This document shows, piece after piece, positions 8,021 through 9,060 of a stretch of DNA of 9,060 bases. Source of the DNA: Elusimicrobiota bacterium (GTDB lineage: Bacteria > Elusimicrobiota > Elusimicrobia > O2-12-FULL-59-9); contig JACQRQ010000138.1 in assembly GCA_016206405.1 (NCBI GenBank), positions 1-9,060 of the forward strand. The letters run 5' to 3'. Position 1 is the stretch's first letter, and each line of letters opens with the position of its first letter. The notes under the pieces are model-generated. The model saw only the letters and a program-made list of their open reading frames with translations, made no database searches and was not told the origin of the DNA. A program made the translations under genes and the position numbers.

Positions 8021-8051
8021 ATTATTTAACAGAAATTTTCCGAAATTTCAA
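8021..8051 (-). promoter_or_regulatory. Putative promoter for the 544- and 813-residue protein genes
   Basis: On the minus strand TTGAAA (8051-8046, five of six to the -35 consensus) is followed by an AT-rich TTAAATAAT at 8029-8021. That contains -10-like hexamers at several registers, such as TTAAAT after 16 bases or AATAAT after 19. This is the most AT-rich patch in the window, and it sits in the spacer upstream of the gene starting at 7947, leaving a leader of about 60-70 nt. An inverted repeat lies across the -35 and the spacer. The match is by eye; no exact -10 at the ideal 17-base spacing is present. Confidence 0.45.
8032..8049. repeat. Perfect 7-bp inverted repeat with 4-base loop (GAAATTT-TCCG-AAATTTC)
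   Basis: GAAATTT at 8032-8038 is the exact reverse complement of AAATTTC at 8043-8049, separated by TCCG. It overlaps the -35-like TTGAAA of the putative promoter, as an operator for a dimeric regulator would. Alternatively it forms an AT-rich transcript hairpin after the upstream gene. It lacks the GC-rich stem expected of a Rho-independent terminator. The symmetry is certain, the role is inferred. Confidence 0.6.
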
Positions 8052-8072
8052 GGCCTTTCTTCCTGCCTCACT

Positions 8073-8136
8073 TTGCCGCTCGATCACTCGACCACTTGAG
8101 CACTTGACCACTCACTTTATCTGCCACTCTATCACT
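8073..8136 (-). repeat. Degenerate 8-bp tandem repeat, minus-strand unit AGTGnnnn
   Basis: Eight consecutive octamers keep an 8-base register: TTGCCGCT, CGATCACT, CGACCACT, TGAGCACT, TGACCACT, CACTTTAT, CTGCCACT, CTATCACT on the plus strand. Six end in CACT and one in CGCT. The sixth unit has CACT shifted by four bases. On the minus strand the unit is AGTG followed by a variable tetramer, mostly of the form purine-pyrimidine-C/A-purine (GTCA, GTCG, ATCG, GCAG, ATAG). The array begins four bases after the stop of the upstream gene and lies entirely in non-coding DNA. The related text TGCCTCACTTT continues on its left side. It is too short-period and degenerate to be a CRISPR array and has no spacers. 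Confidence 0.75.
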
Positions 8137-8139
8137 TTG

Positions 8140-9060
8140 CTAGCGCTCGCACGCCGCGTCCACTTCGTCCTGAAGCCCGTCTATTTCCTGGCCCAGCCTA
8201 TCGGCCTCCCGGTCCTTGCCTTGGGCCTCCGTATCTTTGCGGTCGGCATGCCGGCGCATGCGGTTGGCCTCCAGTCTTTTCCGCTGGCAGGTGGCTTGCC
8301 TGCCCGCGCCTTGCCACCATTGACAGTTGCCGCCGCACCATGCATCTGACGCTTCGGCGAGGGCTCTCAATTCCGCCGACTCCGCGCGCAACTGAACAGC
8401 CTCTTGCTGACGGTCAATTTTTTCGTTTCCCTTGGCGACAATGATATCCTGGTTCCGGCCCAAGGTTTCGGTGCACTGCAGCATATCGTCGGCGGTCTCG
8501 TCCAGGCCGTCGCTGATGGTCTGGTTCAATGTCTGCAGGTTGGGAGGCATGGCGACGTCGCCTCGCGTTTTCAGAACGTCTTGGTCCAAGCCGGTGCCGT
8601 TGGCGTAATCGCTGCTTTCGGTGGCGGCCACTTCCTTGGTTTCTTCGTACTTGGCCAAATTGGTGGTCGCGTCCGCGTAGCCCAAACTCCTGAAGGCGGT
8701 GTCCAGATTCGGCTTGTCGAAGCCCTGCGCCCCTTTGAGGGCGCTGTCCGGCACCCGGCGGCGGCTGACCTTGCGGATTTCGCCGCGGGCGGCTCGCGGA
8801 ACGAGCTTCTTGGTCTCGCTGACCTCGCCTCCGGCCTTCTGCGCCATGCCGGCAATCCTGCGGGCTTCAACGCCGGCGGCATCCTCGGCGCCGATGGGAC
8901 CGCTAAAAAGCCCCTCGTCCGGGACCGCGTAGCCCACGGAGCCGGCGTCTCCCTTCTCCGCGGCGATATTGTTGCCCGGATCGCGCGCGGTTTTTTCGTC
9001 AATGAAGACCCCGTCCGCTTTGCTTTTGTCGGTTTTATAATCGCCCACCCTGGCCTGCTC
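8140..9060 (-). CDS. C-terminal part of a coiled-coil-like protein with a Cys/Trp motif (5' end beyond window)
   Basis: The frame is open from the right edge to the TAG at 8140-8142, giving 306 residues of an incomplete protein. A GTG at 9048 is in frame but has no properly spaced ribosome site, so translation most likely starts outside the window. I do not recognise the family. The visible N-terminal half is polar and low complexity (many Gly, Ala, Asp, Glu), with a basic patch RKVSRRR near residue 95. Residues about 185-235 (after LDETADDMLQ) and about 260-306 are highly charged helix with heptad-like spacing, the second running RKRLEANRMRRHADRKD and on to GQEIDGLQDEVDAACER. Between them lies CGGNCQWWQGAGRQATC (8337-8287), three cysteines and two tryptophans that break the helix. 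With C-terminal AACER and an earlier MLQC, this makes five cysteines. A helical hairpin pinned by disulfides or by a metal is possible. Whether the protein is exported cannot be judged without its N-terminus. It is separated from the next gene by a 192-bp spacer with repeats. Confidence 0.88.
   Translation of the reverse strand, partial: EQARVGDYKTDKSKADGVFIDEKTARDPGNNIAAEKGDAGSVGYAVPDEGLFSGPIGAEDAAGVEARRIAGMAQKAGGEVSETKKLVPRAARGEIRKVSRRRVPDSALKGAQGFDKPNLDTAFRSLGYADATTNLAKYEETKEVAATESSDYANGTGLDQDVLKTRGDVAMPPNLQTLNQTISDGLDETADDMLQCTETLGRNQDIIVAKGNEKIDRQQEAVQLRAESAELRALAEASDAWCGGNCQWWQGAGRQATCQRKRLEANRMRRHADRKDTEAQGKDREADRLGQEIDGLQDEVDAACER

Noticed and set aside
8073..8136. CRISPR array
   Set aside because: The units are only 8 bp, contiguous and degenerate, with no spacers and no cas genes nearby.
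9046..9048. GTG at 9048 as the true start of the rightmost gene
   Set aside because: The frame stays open to the window edge, no correctly spaced Shine-Dalgarno precedes the GTG, and the sequence after it is not a typical N-terminus.

Overview
This window is protein-coding DNA from a bacterium with a moderately high G+C content. By eye the coding regions are roughly 55-60% GC. All four genes that can be supported lie on the minus strand and read from right to left. The lineage cannot be fixed from these sequences. None of the four products belongs to a protein family I can name, and there are no housekeeping, RNA or mobile genes to anchor the taxonomy. The style (long secreted or membrane-anchored proteins, Gly/Ala/Pro-rich linkers, strong GGAGG ribosome sites) would fit an uncultivated phylum such as Elusimicrobiota or Omnitrophota, but that is only an impression.

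Layout in the direction of transcription. (1) 9060-8140: the 3' part of a gene whose start lies beyond the right edge. Its product has a low-complexity N-terminal half and a charged, helical, coiled-coil-like C-terminus interrupted by a Cys/Trp motif. (2) 8139-7948: a non-coding spacer holding a degenerate 8-bp tandem repeat (AGTGnnnn), a perfect 7-bp inverted repeat overlapping a plausible promoter, and a strong Shine-Dalgarno site. (3) 7947-6313: a 544-residue protein with a short cytoplasmic tail, one membrane segment, a long Gly/Pro-rich stretch with nine consecutive glycines, and a C-terminal region carrying all eight of its cysteines. (4) 6289-3848, only 23 nt downstream: an 813-residue exported protein with a clear signal peptide, a large strand-rich middle region and a C-terminal TPR-like helical repeat. 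(5) 3847-3726: a short spacer with small repeats and a possible promoter. (6) 3725-1: a giant protein of more than 1,241 residues with an N-terminal membrane/signal segment, a long helical middle, several hydrophobic Ala/Gly-rich segments, and a Pro-rich linker at the point where the window cuts it. Its frame is open from 3725 to base 1 with no stop.

Three of the four products carry export or membrane-anchor signals. For the fourth the N-terminus is not visible. Their co-directional, closely packed arrangement suggests an envelope-associated locus in which the 813- and 544-residue proteins, at least, are co-transcribed. Their combined function is unknown: no enzyme motif, nuclease, transposase, secretion ATPase, CRISPR array or toxin signature was found. 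The main leads are the unrecognised envelope gene set, the truncated giant protein, and the unusual spacer between the first two genes. No tRNA, rRNA, insertion sequence or convincing Rho-independent terminator was seen.
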